DNA of 64,000 nt from Stemphylium vesicarium (Eukaryota > Ascomycota > Dothideomycetes > Pleosporales > Pleosporaceae), in contig QXCR01000162.1 of assembly GCA_004380135.1 (NCBI GenBank), positions 1 through 64,000 on the forward strand, read 5' to 3'. Position numbers and translations under genes: made by a program. The notes beneath the pieces are model-generated. The model was given only the letters and a program-made list of their open reading frames with translations, was not told where the DNA came from and did not search any database. Positions 10,572 to 22,251 of this stretch are shown here, in pieces (within the stretch, counting starts at the first letter, position 1; each line of letters starts with the position of its first letter).

Positions 10572-12264
10572 TCACTGAACCACAACATCCGCCTCCTGCC
10601 CCCTCTCCACACACTCCCAGCTCTGCGGCTCACTCTCATCACCGCCCACATAAACATTTGTCCTGGGAAACCTACAATGCGCGCGCTGAAACTGGACACC
10701 CAACGCTTCCGTATCGTTAACAAACTTGGTCCCCACAAGCGTCTCAGGCGCATTCCCATTTTCAACCCAATCCACCAGCGCCATGAGGACGTTGTGACTG
10801 GGCTTGTAGCCGTTGATCTCACCGAGCCCCTGGCCAACAGCGTGCGCGCCGTCGCCGCCACCGCAGTGTCCCGTGCCGCTGACGAGGAAGTAGCGGTAAA
10901 ACTCATCCAGATCAGCCGGGGACAAGCCCATGGTATCGCGGACGTGCTCGTAGTAGCGTGCGCTGTTGTCGCTAGAGATGACAAAGTCGGCGCCGCCGTG
11001 CCAGTGCAACACTTTTGTGCCGTTGTTCTGGACGCCGCTGAGGTCGCCGTTGAAGGTTTGGATACCGAAGAGGTCCAGCCTGGAGGCGGTGTCGTAGTCG
11101 GCGGAGCTGAGGGTGGCCGGATCCCAGGTTGGGTCGTTGTAGATGGCGTAGCGGAACCAATCGGTGGTGTAGGGGAAGGGCTGGCCGTTTATGATGGCGC
11201 GCGAGGCCATGATTTCGGCGCCGGGCTGCATGCGTGGGTAGACTAAATCGCCTGCATCGTTTCTGAGGGGCGAGTAGACACCCTTTACGGTTGCGAGCTC
11301 TTCGGGTGTGAGACAGGTGGTGGTGTTGTTGCTGCTTTCGCTGCATGCTAGGCCTGACGGGTCGTACTTGCAGAGTAGCGGGTCCTCAAGGATACCGTCC
11401 TCGAGGTTGTCAAGCTTGTCGCATTTGGCCAGTACGTCCTCATGGACTACCGCCCACTTTTCTGGTGTGACAAAGCTTGAAGAAGTGTTGGCGGGACCTG
11501 TCAGGGTGTAGAAGTGTCCAGACCATGAAGTGAGGTTGTTGAAGGCCATGGCTGGCGCTCCGGCAACAATACCATCCCATTCGCCTGGGTAGTCCTGTGC
11601 CAGCTTAAAACCTTGTCGTCCACCAGTTGAGCATCCGAGATAATAAGACCTGTCTTGCGGCTTGCCGTAAAAGTCCTCGGTGATCTGCTTTCCAACTATG
11701 GCGCCGTTCCGAAGGCTGAATTGTCAGCTCATGCTCTGGAAAAGGTGGTGCTAATACTCACGCTCTGTATGCAAAATCTTCCACAACATCCGAGTTGTTA
11801 AAGAACGGTAGGCCACTCTGTCCATTATGACCGTTATTTGTACCAACAGCCGCGAACCCGAGCCCAGACGCATATGCCAAATCTTCAAATTTGATACATC
11901 CGTTGAGACCGCCGTTACCCCCAGAAAGGAATCGTCCAGTCCAGTTGGAAGGCAACCATGCTTCCATTTCAAAGCCCGATCGCCCAGAAGTCGAAACATA
12001 GAGCGCAATGCGGCAAATGTCCGCCGTGATAGGTTGAGGTTCCTCGGCACATGTTTCGTCGTAGACTGGCGCTGTGAAATTGGTGCCAGCGGCGACAAAC
12101 TCAGAGGCGTGAACCACACCACCATCGACAACGAGACTAGACGCCAGATCCGCACACTTCGCGCTGAAGTCTGTGCCATTAGTCGGGTACCCTGCGGTAT
12201 GGGACGCTGCGAGAGCAGAAGACGCGCCAAGCAGCGCAGCTCTGAGTGGTTGTTCGAGCCTCAT
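10572..12264 (-). CDS. Secreted tannase / feruloyl esterase family protein
   Basis: Two exons (11762-12264 and 10572-11715) encode 548 residues, the usual length for the tannase family. Residues 1 to about 20 form a signal peptide. The nucleophile Ser197 lies in YYLGCSTGGRQG, the acid is probably Asp411 in HWHGGADFVIS, and the histidine is His451 in GTGHCGGG. Cys196 and Cys452 provide the CS-D-HC arrangement of this family. Members release ferulic or gallic acid esters from plant cell walls and tannins; which substrate is used here cannot be told. Eight or more N-glycosylation sequons fit secretion. CreA-like sites cluster about 410-450 bp upstream of the ATG. Confidence 0.9.
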
Positions 12265-13209
12265 GTTGGAAATTGAGTGTTGTACGATAGCTACACGGCC
12301 CCAGCCCTAGAATCGGGGGAATGGCCTTCTCTTTATCGTCGCAAAAACCGGGTCTCCATCATAGCACATATTTTAGCGTTTCTTTTCGCGCAGCTCAAAG
12401 TAGGTAGGGTAAATGAATAGCCAAAACCGGGGTATAATTTGGATCGTCATGCAGGGACGTGCCGCCAGAGGCTGCCTGCTGTTTTAAGGCGACGCCAAAC
12501 CCCACCAAGGCCACACCAAAAGCTGGGGTATACAAGGCTTGCCGAGGCAACGGAGTATGGTTCCACGTGATTGCATGCAAATTCAAGTGACATGGCGGCC
12601 GTTGATCAATTGCCGCCGGCTATCTGCCAGTTACAATTGTACGGTGCGCCGGGCAACGCACTGCCGATGGTTTTTGCCGGGGATGGCCCGGGGGCGGGGC
12701 ATACTGGGGAAATTCCCGTATACCATCGTAGTAGTCTATAACCCGGTCCGACTCGGGGTATGCCTCCCATTGCGAAGTGGTGGAGGAACAAGACGAATGA
12801 ACGTGGAGAGGAGCGTTGCGTCATGCTTCGGAAGGTTGAAGCCGAAGTGCGGAGTTTGACCCGCATGGAGAAAGACCATCTTCACATAGATGGGGGTTTG
12901 CAGCATAACAACAATATGGTTTCGGATCTTTTTCTGTAAACATTGCGATGCACGCGAAACATGTCGAAAGTGTCAAAACATCGGAGACCGCGCGGCCACA
13001 GGAAAAGTCTTTTTTCGCAAGTCATAAACCTGCCGAGCAGCCTAACTAATGTACCCTGAGTCGCAAACTACCCGCAGGATCCCTACCTATATACACTTTT
13101 GGTCAAGTTAGGAAACATGCGGCAATTATAACCTCGAGGGCGTGGAGGAGCCCTTCAATTCGTCAGCCCGCCGTATGTGCGCGACATTAGATTTCAGGCC
13201 CTGACTACT
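12265..13209. other. Tannase promoter region and intergenic
   Basis: No gene is seen. The part nearest the tannase contains several CreA-type motifs (see 12677-12709) and an E-box-like CCACGTGATT near 12552. The remainder, to 13209, precedes the stop of the epoxide hydrolase. Confidence 0.5.
12677..12709. promoter_or_regulatory. Cluster of CreA-like (SYGGRG) sites upstream of tannase
   Basis: CCGGGG at 12677 and 12688, GCGGGG at 12694 and CTGGGG at 12704 lie within 33 bp. Further matches lie at 12523 (CTGGGG) and 12427 (CCGGGG). SYGGRG is the known binding consensus of the carbon catabolite repressor CreA/Cre1. Function here is inferred. Confidence 0.4.
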
Positions 13210-14448
13210 TCATACCTTCCAGACCTTGCCCACAAACTCCTCAACGTCCTCGAACAACTCCGACGGCCTCTCCAAGGCTGCAAAGTGCCCACCGCGCTCA
13301 TGATGCTTGTAGAAGACGAGGTTATGCTCCTTCTCTATAATACTTTTGATGCCTGGCATCAATTCGCGTGGGAAGAAGGAGAAACCCAACGGCTTGTTGG
13401 TCACCGGAAGTTCAGCAAGCTTTGGGCTAAAGAGCAGTCGGTAAGGGTAGAGAGAGCTAGCGAAACTACCACTGAACCAGTAGAGGGAGACATTCGTGAG
13501 GATCTCGTCTAGCGACGGGTCCTCGTCTGACCATTCCAAGAACTTTTCACCGATCCTGCACGACATCAGTAAGCGCATCTCCATGCATATTTACAGACAC
13601 TTACCACGCCAAGATAGCGAGCGGGTTGGAGGAGATGACGTTTCCGATTGTACTCGGCCTTGTGCAATGTTCTTGGGCGTAGGCTGTACCGGTAGCTCGC
13701 CACTCCAGTCCACGACTAAGCGCCTCCTTCTCCGTAGTGTTCATGACGGTATTCTCGTCTGGCTGGGAGGCGTTGACTATCATGTTTACTGCTCTCGTCA
13801 ACATCACACCAGCTGACAGTGTAGGCTTGGCTTACCGTGAATGCCGAGGCAGGCATCATAGTATACATTGAGGATTCGCGCTAAAAAGCTACCCACATCT
13901 CCTCCTTGCGCGAGATATTTGTCGAAACCCAGGTTCAACATCAACTGGTTCAGGACACGAGCGGTGTCTGACATTGTCCACTCCTTGCCGATCGATTGCA
14001 CAGTGGACAGAGTGTATCCTGGCAGTGAAGGCACGACGATATGGTAAGGTAGGTCTTTGGCCGAGTATTTCTCTTTAATCAGCTTCAGCATCGGCAAGAA
14101 CTCGATGAAGCTTCCGGGCCATCCGTGCATCAAGATGATTGGAATAGCATCTTTCTTCTCGGAGAAGAGCGCAACAAAGTGCATGTCGACATTTTCAATC
14201 TGCATCTTGTAGTTTGGGAAAGAGTTGATGTGCTTCTCGGCGGCACGCCAATCGTACTTGTTCAGCCAGTAGTCCTTGGTCTCGGAAAGCCACTTGTGTG
14301 TCACGCCAAAGCGGCGGTCCTCCTGTCGCCCTTCCCACGTCTCAGGAGCAAGCTTGGAGAGTTGGAGAAGCTGTCGCCACTCAGATATGTCCTGGTCGGA
14401 GACATTGAGGGTGAACGGCTTCGCGGAGTCTGGTGGGGAGTAAGACAT
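13210..14448 (-). CDS. Epoxide hydrolase (EHN-type alpha/beta hydrolase)
   Basis: Three exons (13836-14448, 13605-13788, 13210-13555) encode 380 residues. The N-terminal domain (FTLNVSDQDISEWRQLLQLS, then DYWLNKYDWRAAEKHIN) matches the epoxide hydrolase N-terminal region. The oxyanion motif HGWPGS is at 109-114, the nucleophile is Asp184 in AQGGDVGS and the general base is His356 in ERGGHFAALERP. Most relatives have Trp after the nucleophile where this one has Val185. Introns join phases cleanly (IH|VN and LAW|IGEK). The enzyme would open epoxides to diols, in detoxification or secondary metabolism. The start at 14448 is the first ATG. No signal peptide is seen, so it is probably cytosolic. 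Confidence 0.9.
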
Positions 14449-15348
14449 TTTGATCAAGGATGTTGGGAGTTGGATAGATGTGAGAGAGTCTGAGTTGAGG
14501 TGTCTGGACGGAAGCCCAGAGGAGTATTATATGTTTGCAGAAGCTGTAGTCGAGCTACGGAGCTTCGGGCGGGTAGAACAGCTCTCCGAGCAGGTGTGGG
14601 GTACTGTAGTAGCCGCAGCAGGTGGACAACATAGCCGGTCCACACCGACGCATGCAGGCCGACCTGACCGGTGCTCGTGATTCGCTGAGTAGGCGCAGCA
14701 ATAGTGAATGGATTACTATGTGAACCGTTGATCTTGCACCCATTTGGGTAATTCGAGTCACTGTCAAACTGTCGCGGATATGTTGATGACCCGGTACCGT
14801 CGGTCTGATTTTGTGTGTACTCGGCGTATTCGGTGCCAAGCGTCCCTTGGTCCCTGATCTGGGCATCCAAGTGAAACCGTATTACTCGTCCAGGAGGCTC
14901 TGGGCTGATGACTTCGCAGCCTCACGGACCGATCCGGCGTTGCGTTAGATGGGGAATCTTGACAGCGGAATGGGCTTGCAAAAGTCTAGCTCCGACTCCG
15001 GTATCCTTCATCACAAAAAGACGATAGTACTGCTGTCGCCTAGACTGCATACATGAAGATGTCGCGACACCAGCTCGAATTCGTCCGAGATATCCATCAT
15101 TCAAGACGCAAAAATGAAGATAAATGCCTCGGCCAAAGAGACGCGTTGAAGGCGCGTCTGATGGTTGCGTCATTGAGATGGCGGGGCAGATCGGACTGGA
15201 CCCCGCGCAATTTGGCAATTTGGCATCAACTAGTCTAGACTTTTTGCAGCAAATCGACTCACGACTCACTTTTTGTGACCGGGCGGTTATTCGCATGCAT
15301 TGAAAAAAACTACCAATCACAAAAACAAAACAAACCTCCTCGTATACA
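14449..15348. other. Divergent promoter region, epoxide hydrolase / HIS4
   Basis: No gene is seen in these 900 bp. Near HIS4 there is a tandem CGACTCA pair (15255-15268). A minus-strand frame at 14454-14870 is open but begins without ATG and looks like chance. Confidence 0.5.
15255..15268 (+). promoter_or_regulatory. Tandem Gcn4/CpcA-like half sites before HIS4
   Basis: CGACTCA occurs twice back to back, ending 80 bp before the HIS4 ATG. It differs from the Gcn4/CpcA consensus TGACTCA only at the first base. Histidine genes are classic targets of general amino acid control, so regulation by CpcA is plausible but unproven. Confidence 0.35.
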
Positions 15349-18019
15349 ATGGCACCTGCGCTGGTTGCTGCCATTGACCTGGCCACGTATAAGGAGTCCA
15401 CCCAAGGCCTTGACGTCCAAGCGCTGTCTTTTGTCGGTAATGTTTTCGTTCGAGTCACCGATGATAGCGTTGATCACGCACTCTCCCACCTCAAGCAGTC
15501 TGTAGGCCGTTTCGCGAATTACCTCCATGTTACCTCGCTTGCATCAATCGATGATGTCGTTTCCCTCCTCGATGCTGGTGCCGCCAAGGTGTTTGTCACG
15601 AGCCAGCAATTGGACGAGCTCAAGACGAGAAAGATTGAACAGAACAGGATGGTGTTATGCTTGTCGGGAAACACAGCAAAGGACATCGCAGAGGGCGTCT
15701 CAGGCGCGCAGGTTGATGTGTACGCGGAAAAGATCGAAGATGTCGAGCAGGTGCAGGCAGGACTAAAGGAGGGCAAGACGTGCCCTTTCGTCTCGTTCGT
15801 AAATCCAGACATGGAGAGCGCCCTCAAGCTCGCAAAGATGGCAGCCGTGCCTATCATCGCCGCCGAGAAGCTTTCAGTCGACCCTGCGAAACAGGCCGGC
15901 GCATTAAGCGTCGCAAAGCTGCTCATGGCCAACGCGACCAGCGACCGAGCCGACGGCCTATTCACAACCCTTGTAACCGACGAGCGGGGCGTCGCCCTCG
16001 GACTGGTATATAGCAGCGAAGAGAGCGTAGCCGAAAGTCTGCGCACAGGACGGGGCGTATACCAGAGTCGGAAGCGGGGTCTGTGGTACAAGGGCGAGAG
16101 CAGTGGTGATGTCCAAGAACTGGTGTCGCTGTCATTAGACTGCGATAATGACTGCTTGCAGTTTGTCGTACGCCAAAAGGGACGAGGTTTCTGCCACCTT
16201 GCGACTCCCACCTGCTTTGGCGACTACTACGGACTGTCGAAGCTGCAAAAGACACTCCAAAGCCGCAAGGAATCAGCACCAGAGGGCTCGTATACCGCGC
16301 GACTATTCAACGACTCACAACTCCTGCGAGCTAAGATCCTAGAGGAAGCTACCGAGCTCTGTGACGCAAACACCAAGGAAGAAGTCGCATTCGAAGCTGC
16401 GGACCTCTTCTACTTTGCCCTGACCAAGTGCGTCGCTGCTGGAGTGTCACTGGAAGACGTTGAGCGCAACCTCGACGCCAAGAGCATCAAAGTCAAGAGA
16501 AGGCAAGGAGATGCAAAGCCAGCCTTCGCCGCGCAAGCAGCTACCGCGACGAACGGCTCCAGCACCAAGGAAATGGTCAAGGAAGCCGCCTCAGTACCCA
16601 AGTCCAAGGACGACCCAGCCGGCACAAAAGACGGCCGCATCGCCATGAAGCGCTACGTAACGGCCAACGAAAGCCCCTCAACCATCACAGCGGCCCTCCA
16701 GCGGCCCTCGCAACGCTCTACGGAAAAGATCCTCGGCATCTGCCAGCCCATCATCGAAGCCGTCCGCACCCGCGGCGACGCCGCCCTCCTCGAATACACG
16801 CACAAATTCGAAAAAGCTACCTCCCTCACCTCGCCTGTGCTGCGCGCCCCTTTCCCCCCGGAGCTCATGCAGCTCGCGCCCGAAACCGCGCACGCAATCG
16901 ATGTGTCTTTTGAAAATATTAAAAAGTTCCATGCCGCCCAAAAGGAAGACAAGCCGCTGCGCGTCGAAACCATGCCCGGAATCGTGTGTTCGCGCTTCGC
17001 CCGTCCGATTGAACGAGTAGGTTTATACGTACCAGGCGGCACGGCCGTACTGCCCTCGACCGCCCTCATGCTCGGCGTCCCTGCCATGGTCGCCGGGTGC
17101 AAGAAAATCGTGCTCGCAACTCCCCCGCGCGCAAATGGCAAAGTCACGCCCGAAGTCGTGTACGTGGCGCACAAAGTGGGTGCTGAATCCATTGTCCTCG
17201 CCGGCGGCGCGCAAGCTGTTGCCGCAATGGCGTACGGCACCGAGAGCGTGACCAAGGTGGATAAAATCCTCGGTCCAGGAAATCAGTTCGTGACCGCGGC
17301 TAAGATGCACGTTTCAAACGATACGAATGCCGGTGTCAGTATCGATATGCCCGCGGGGCCCAGCGAGGTCCTCGTCATCGCCGATGCGTCTGCGAACCCG
17401 GCGTTCGTGGCGTCGGATTTGCTCAGCCAGGCTGAACACGGTGTCGATTCCCAGGTCATTCTTATTGCGGTGGGGATAGATGAAGCGGGGCTCAAGGCGA
17501 TTGAAGAGGAGCTACATAAACAGGCTACCGCGCTGCCCCGTGTGGATATCGTTCGTGGCGCGATCGAACACTCGTTTACCCTCTGTGTGGAAAGTATGCA
17601 CGAGGCTATGGAGTTGAGCAATCAGTATGCGCCGGAGCATCTTATCTTGCAGGTTGAGGATGCGGACGGTGTTGCTGAGATGGTGGAGAATGCGGGGAGT
17701 GTGTTTATTGGGGAGTGGACGCCGGAAAGTGTGGGTGATTATTCGGCTGGTGTTAATCATTCGCTTCGTATGTTTTACCCCTTCCCTTTTCTCGTGCTGT
17801 TGGAGATGATGACGTTTACTAACGAGTGGTACAGCTACATATGGTTACGCGAAGCAGTACTCGGGTGTCAATTTGGCTTCATACGTCAAGCACATTACTA
17901 GCTCTCACCTTACTAGACAGGGTCTGGAGAATGTCGGGCCGGCTGTCATGGAGCTTGCGCGTGTGGAAGAATTGGAGGCTCACCGAAGGGCCGTCAGCTT
18001 GCGATTGGGTGTCGCGTAG
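15349..18019 (+). CDS. HIS4: Histidine biosynthesis trifunctional protein
   Basis: Two exons (15349-17767 and 17835-18019) encode 867 residues. The protein joins three activities of histidine synthesis: phosphoribosyl-AMP cyclohydrolase (about 215-290, with LVYSSEES and RQKGRGFCHLATPTCFG), phosphoribosyl-ATP pyrophosphohydrolase (about 293-385, with EEATELCDA and EAADLFYFAL) and histidinol dehydrogenase (about 433 to the end, with YVPGGTAVLPSTALML, PAGPSEVLVIAD and SQAEHGVDSQ). The 67-nt intron follows VNHSL, and after splicing the usual TYGYAKQYSGVN sequence appears. Retaining the intron would give a wrong C-terminus. Gcn4-like sites precede the gene. The identification is secure. Confidence 0.96.
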
Positions 18020-18397
18020 AGGATATAGATGTCCGATAGATTTGGTAGACTAACTCACGTTGTTAAAGTGTTGTCTAGAATTCTTCCTTGTGGCGTAGAC
18101 GAGAACGCGTATATGTGAGAAGATGTTTTGCATTGATTCTTTCTCTGAAAAGTACCTCGTATGTGTTGAGTACCTAGCTGTACATGATCATGCTCTGCTT
18201 GAGCGAGTGCATGTCCGGAGACAGCCTCACCGCTCAGCCTTGATTCATTCGTAAACCGTGAGCTCAATCGAGTCTCACATCCGTCTCAATCCATTGATAC
18301 CGTGTTTAGTACAGCAAGATCTCGCAATCGAAGAGCCGCGTATGTTGGTCAAGCGAAGGTGCAGTTACCAATAAGCTTCGGAAAACATCTGGATGAT
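18020..18397. other. Convergent intergenic, HIS4 / CCHC gene
   Basis: The 378 bp hold the 3' ends of two convergent genes. No gene or repeat is seen. Confidence 0.5.
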
Positions 18398-19591
18398 TTA
18401 CCAGGTCGAAGAAGCAGCAGCAGCGTTTCCCCAATCTCCGTTACCCTCGACAGCAGCGGCCGTATCATCAGCCCAGTTGCCAGTTGTCTCAACAGGAGCA
18501 TCACCCCATCCACCAGTTGCAGCAGTCGAAGCACCGGCATCACCCCAACCACCACCAGTGTTTTCTGCGGGAGGCTCTGGGCAGCGCTTCTCGCCGTGAC
18601 CGAACTTGTTGCAACTACGGCACTTGACACGGCTCCAGTCGCGTGGCTTGGGACACTCACGAGAGGAATGACCCTCGTCATCGCAATTGTGGCATTTGAT
18701 GACGCGGGGCTTGTCGCAATCGCGCGAGATGTGACCCTCCTCACCGCAGTTGTGGCAAGCACGTCCGCCGCCGCCGCCGCGAGAATTGGTGGGCTCAGGA
18801 CAATCAGACTTGTTGTGACTATGGAAATTTCAGCGAGGGTTCAGGAATTCCGAGGGTTCATTCCAAAGGAGATGAGAGACGAAAAGCAAAAGAACACTTA
18901 CCCAGGGTTGTTGCAGTTGAAGCATAGACGATCTCCACCTCCACCACCTGCCATAGGCTTGCGTGGCTGGGTACAGTCGGACTTGCGATGACTGATCATA
19001 TGTTAGCAAGGCACATCAGTCGCCAGGAAAGACATACCCAATCTCGCCGCAGTTGTAGCATGCTTGACCGCCGGAACCCTGAGGGCAGTCACGCTTCTGA
19101 TGTCCGGTCATGCCACAGCCATAGCAGGCGTTACCACCACCACCTCCTCCGCTAGTAGGACAATCGCGCTTCTGATGACCAGTCTGACCACAGCCAAAGC
19201 AAGCACGATCACCGCCTCCGCCACCATTTTTGTAGCTAGTGTTGGTAGTAGAGAAGCCACCTCCAGTGCCCCAGCCATCATTGTCAGTGGTGGTAGCGAC
19301 ATTGCCAAAGCTATCACCAGAACCGAACTCGTTGTTGGCGTTAGCGAATGGATTGTCGAGGTCTGCAGCGTCGCCGCCGAAGCCAGCAGGATTCTTAGCC
19401 TTCTCAACCTCTTCTCGCTCCTTGTCCTCTAGCGCCTTATGCTTCTTGCCCTGCTTGTGGTAGACCCAATCCTTAGTAGGTACAACGCGGTCGCAGAGCA
19501 CGCAATGAGTCAAGCGCGGCACATGCTCCCGGGGTTTCGGGTAGGGGTTAGAAACCAAAGCATTCTGGATGGTAGTCGGACCACGAGCCAT
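18398..19591 (-). CDS. Zinc-knuckle (CCHC) nucleic-acid-binding protein, CnjB-like
   Basis: Three exons (19038-19591, 18902-18991, 18398-18818) encode 354 residues. An N-terminal C2H2-like element (CVLCDRVVPTKDWVYHKQGKKH) is followed by an acidic, Gly/Asn-rich linker. Then come seven CX2CX4HX4C knuckles, for example CFGCGQTGHQKRDC, CYNCGEIGHRKSDC and CHNCGEEGHISRDC, separated by Gly-rich spacers. The tail repeats GGWGDA units. CCHC proteins of the Gis2/CNBP/Byr3 kind bind single-stranded RNA or DNA. The extended N-terminus resembles fungal proteins annotated as CnjB-like. Both introns interrupt the same Gly codon (GG|T before His) of successive knuckles, so exon 2 is one 30-residue repeat unit. 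Confidence 0.9.
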
Positions 19592-20366
19592 GATGAGAAA
19601 TTCAGTGGAGAGAGAAAGAACGACTGTGTTTATGTTAGCTGTATGTGTGCGGTTGAGAGGGACAGTGAGCGATAGCATGACAGACAGTGGTAAAGTGCCT
19701 GTCGGCTGAGCTCCGAGTTTGAAGCAAGTTTGCTGTCCATCGTACAGCGCAGTTGATCGTGCGGTGGTGTAAATTCTTCGAGGCAACTGCTCGTGCAGGA
19801 AGGCACGCATCTGCCCTGAAGTGAGATGTACTTACGTTCGAGTCTTGCCGAATGCGTCGCAGACAATCGACAGTGCGATCGCTCTCTACTGCTATTGTGA
19901 TTGACCTCGTACCTGGTTGTGGTAGAAGATGTGGGGTGGAGAGAGAGGTTGGGGTAGACGGTAAGGGACTGAGGTGGACGGTGAGAGACTGTTTACAGGC
20001 AGGCGCAAAGCATTACCGGGCACTTGCACCGTGCGTCAACAACAGCAAACAGTCGAAGCGAGGCCGGCAGAACCCCGGGGTCGCATGTGGAAGATGGTGG
20101 AAGCATGGGTGAACGGTGAGATGCATGTTGGTATGTATGACGGGTGACTGCATATGAAATGATAGATCGCTTGGACAGTGCAAGACCACAAGACAGTACG
20201 CATAGGATGAATTGTGACAACGGAAAGATATGAAGATAGGTTGTAGATCAGCACTTGTCATTTCAAGATCTGAATACTCACCCTGCGCAACGGGAAGGCG
20301 AAAGTGTGACATTCTCGTGAAAATTGTGAAGATATTACAGGTACACGTACCGCTTCGCCATACTGC
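19592..20366. other. Intergenic upstream of CCHC gene
   Basis: The 775 bp separate the CCHC start from the stop of the MFS gene on the same strand. The interval probably contains the CCHC 5' leader and promoter. No coding sequence is supported. Confidence 0.5.
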
Positions 20367-22251
20367 TCACGCCCCAGTTGGCACATTGTCCTCGACGCCA
20401 GCCTCCTCTTCTTCCCTTTGCTCTTCCGACTTCTGCGGCTCCTTCCAGCCAGTGCCTGCCTGCGCGAGCACTACGATGATGGACAGAGCTACAGCACAGA
20501 GGAACAAAGCCCTGATGGCATCAGTATATGCCCCAACGGCAACCACCTTATCTTCACCGTCAAGTCTGCCCACTAGCGCTGGGCTTCCGAGAAGCCTTCT
20601 TGTAAGCTCGCCCCGGTTCTTCAGCCCCGCTTTCGCAAAGCCGTCGTCCAAAGACTTGTGCAGCACGCGAATAAAGTATCCACCCCCAATGGCTGAGCCG
20701 AACGAACCCGAGAAGCCGCGGAAGGTAGCAAGGAGAGATATAACAATCGGATGTACTTCCGGCAGCGTAAGATGAAGAAGATGCACAAGCGCGTAGTTTG
20801 TCGCAGCTCCCGTTACAAGGCCGTTCAAGAAGACCATCACCACGTACAGACCCCAGGGGCTTGTGGGCGTCGATATGAAAGCGAGGACAGCCATGGTGAT
20901 TGGAAACAGTGCCATGGCGACAACGGTGTGAAGGTAGAAGCTACCTGTTCTTTTGATGTGGAAGACTCCGGCGAGCAGACCGCCGGATGCAAAACCAGCA
21001 TTTGTCGGAATGAGAATCGACCCAGCAACAGCTGGCGCCCAGCCTCGAACGGCAAGCGAATATACGGGAGTGTAAAAGAGGATACTCCATCGAGCCATCA
21101 TGAAGCCAGTCGTGGCCAGGCAGGTCAACAAGGTTCCACGGGATCGCAGGACGGAAACGGGAATGACAGGATCGCTGGCTACGTATGCCTCGTTAAGCAC
21201 GAAGACTGGCAGAGCGAGGGCCGATAATACGATGGGGGTTGGGAGGACTTTTGGGCCAGATAAGCCCAGGAGGAAAAGTACAATGGTGGTGGTCAACAGG
21301 AAAGCGCCAGAATAGTCTATGCGGGCAAGTTTATCGCGGATCGAAAGGTTGGCGTATTTGATGTTCTTGGACGTGTGGCTTGCTGGAATGGAAAATAGTA
21401 GGCATAGACCAGCGATGAAGCTCAGTGGTGCTTGGATACCGAAAAGTGGTTTCTTCAAATGTCAGCTGGACCGGGACGTTATCCTACGAGGGGGAGAACT
21501 TACCCAACCAATTCTAGGCTCCAGGGCACCTGCTATTACGGCACCGAGCGAGACACCGACCGTCATTGCGGTATTAGCAAGACCCATATATAAGCCGCGT
21601 CGTTTTGGACTGGTCATCTGGATGGCCATGATGCTAGCAACAATGAAGATGCCTCCGCCGCCAGCTCCAGTGACGACACGACCGAGAATGAAATGCTCAA
21701 ATGACATGGATGTGGACGTGATGACGGATCCAATGCATATCATCATGGTAGAGAAGAACATGCATAGTCGCGGGCTGAAGACCTGGCACAGCCTGCCCAT
21801 TAAAGGAGCCAGGGATGACATGGCAATGAGATAAGACGAAGTAAACCAGCTAGCGGTCTCGAAAGCATCTAGGTCTGCAGCAATGGAAGATTGGGTTGTT
21901 GTGAGGATTGAGATGTTTGTGGCTGGTAATGGTTAGGCTCATGTTGTACAAGTCTCGTCTGGTTCACACGTGTATGGCGCATGATACATGGACGTGCATC
22001 TCGATAACCATCTCGTTGATGATGATAGACATGATACCCGTTGCATTGATAAAGGCAATATGAAGAGTGCAAGATGTGATGATGGGCATACCTTGTAGGA
22101 AAATCAACAAACCGACAGACCCGACAATGAAGGCTCCCCGGGATGTTGAAATGGTTGTTTCGTCATCTTTGCCATATCTCTCGGATAAGCTTGGAGATGT
22201 CGACCGTTCAAGGAGAGGATCGCGTTCGGCTGAACCGTTCGCAATCGCCAT
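20367..22251 (-). CDS. MFS transporter, DHA14-like (vacuolar basic amino acid permease / drug efflux group)
   Basis: Three exons (22092-22251, 21504-21922, 20367-21452) encode 554 residues with about 14 hydrophobic segments. Signature elements are DAFETASWFTSSYLIAMSSL, the loop 2-3 motif PLMGRLCQVFSPR, GRVVTGAGGGGIFIVASIM and SPKRRGLYMGLANTAMTVG followed by RIGW. These match the 14-TM DHA14 group that includes Vba-type vacuolar permeases and toxin pumps. The N-terminal EXXXLL-like sequence RDPLLERS could be a vacuolar sorting signal. Intron 1 is long (169 nt), so a missed micro-exon is possible. The substrate is unknown. The gene is divergent from HRD3. Confidence 0.85.

Noticed and set aside
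12395..12866. Frames of 63-106 codons on both strands upstream of the tannase
   Set aside because: GC-rich promoter DNA with no coding motif.
14454..14870. 138-codon minus-strand frame upstream of the epoxide hydrolase
   Set aside because: No ATG start; it overlaps the promoter and shows no motif.
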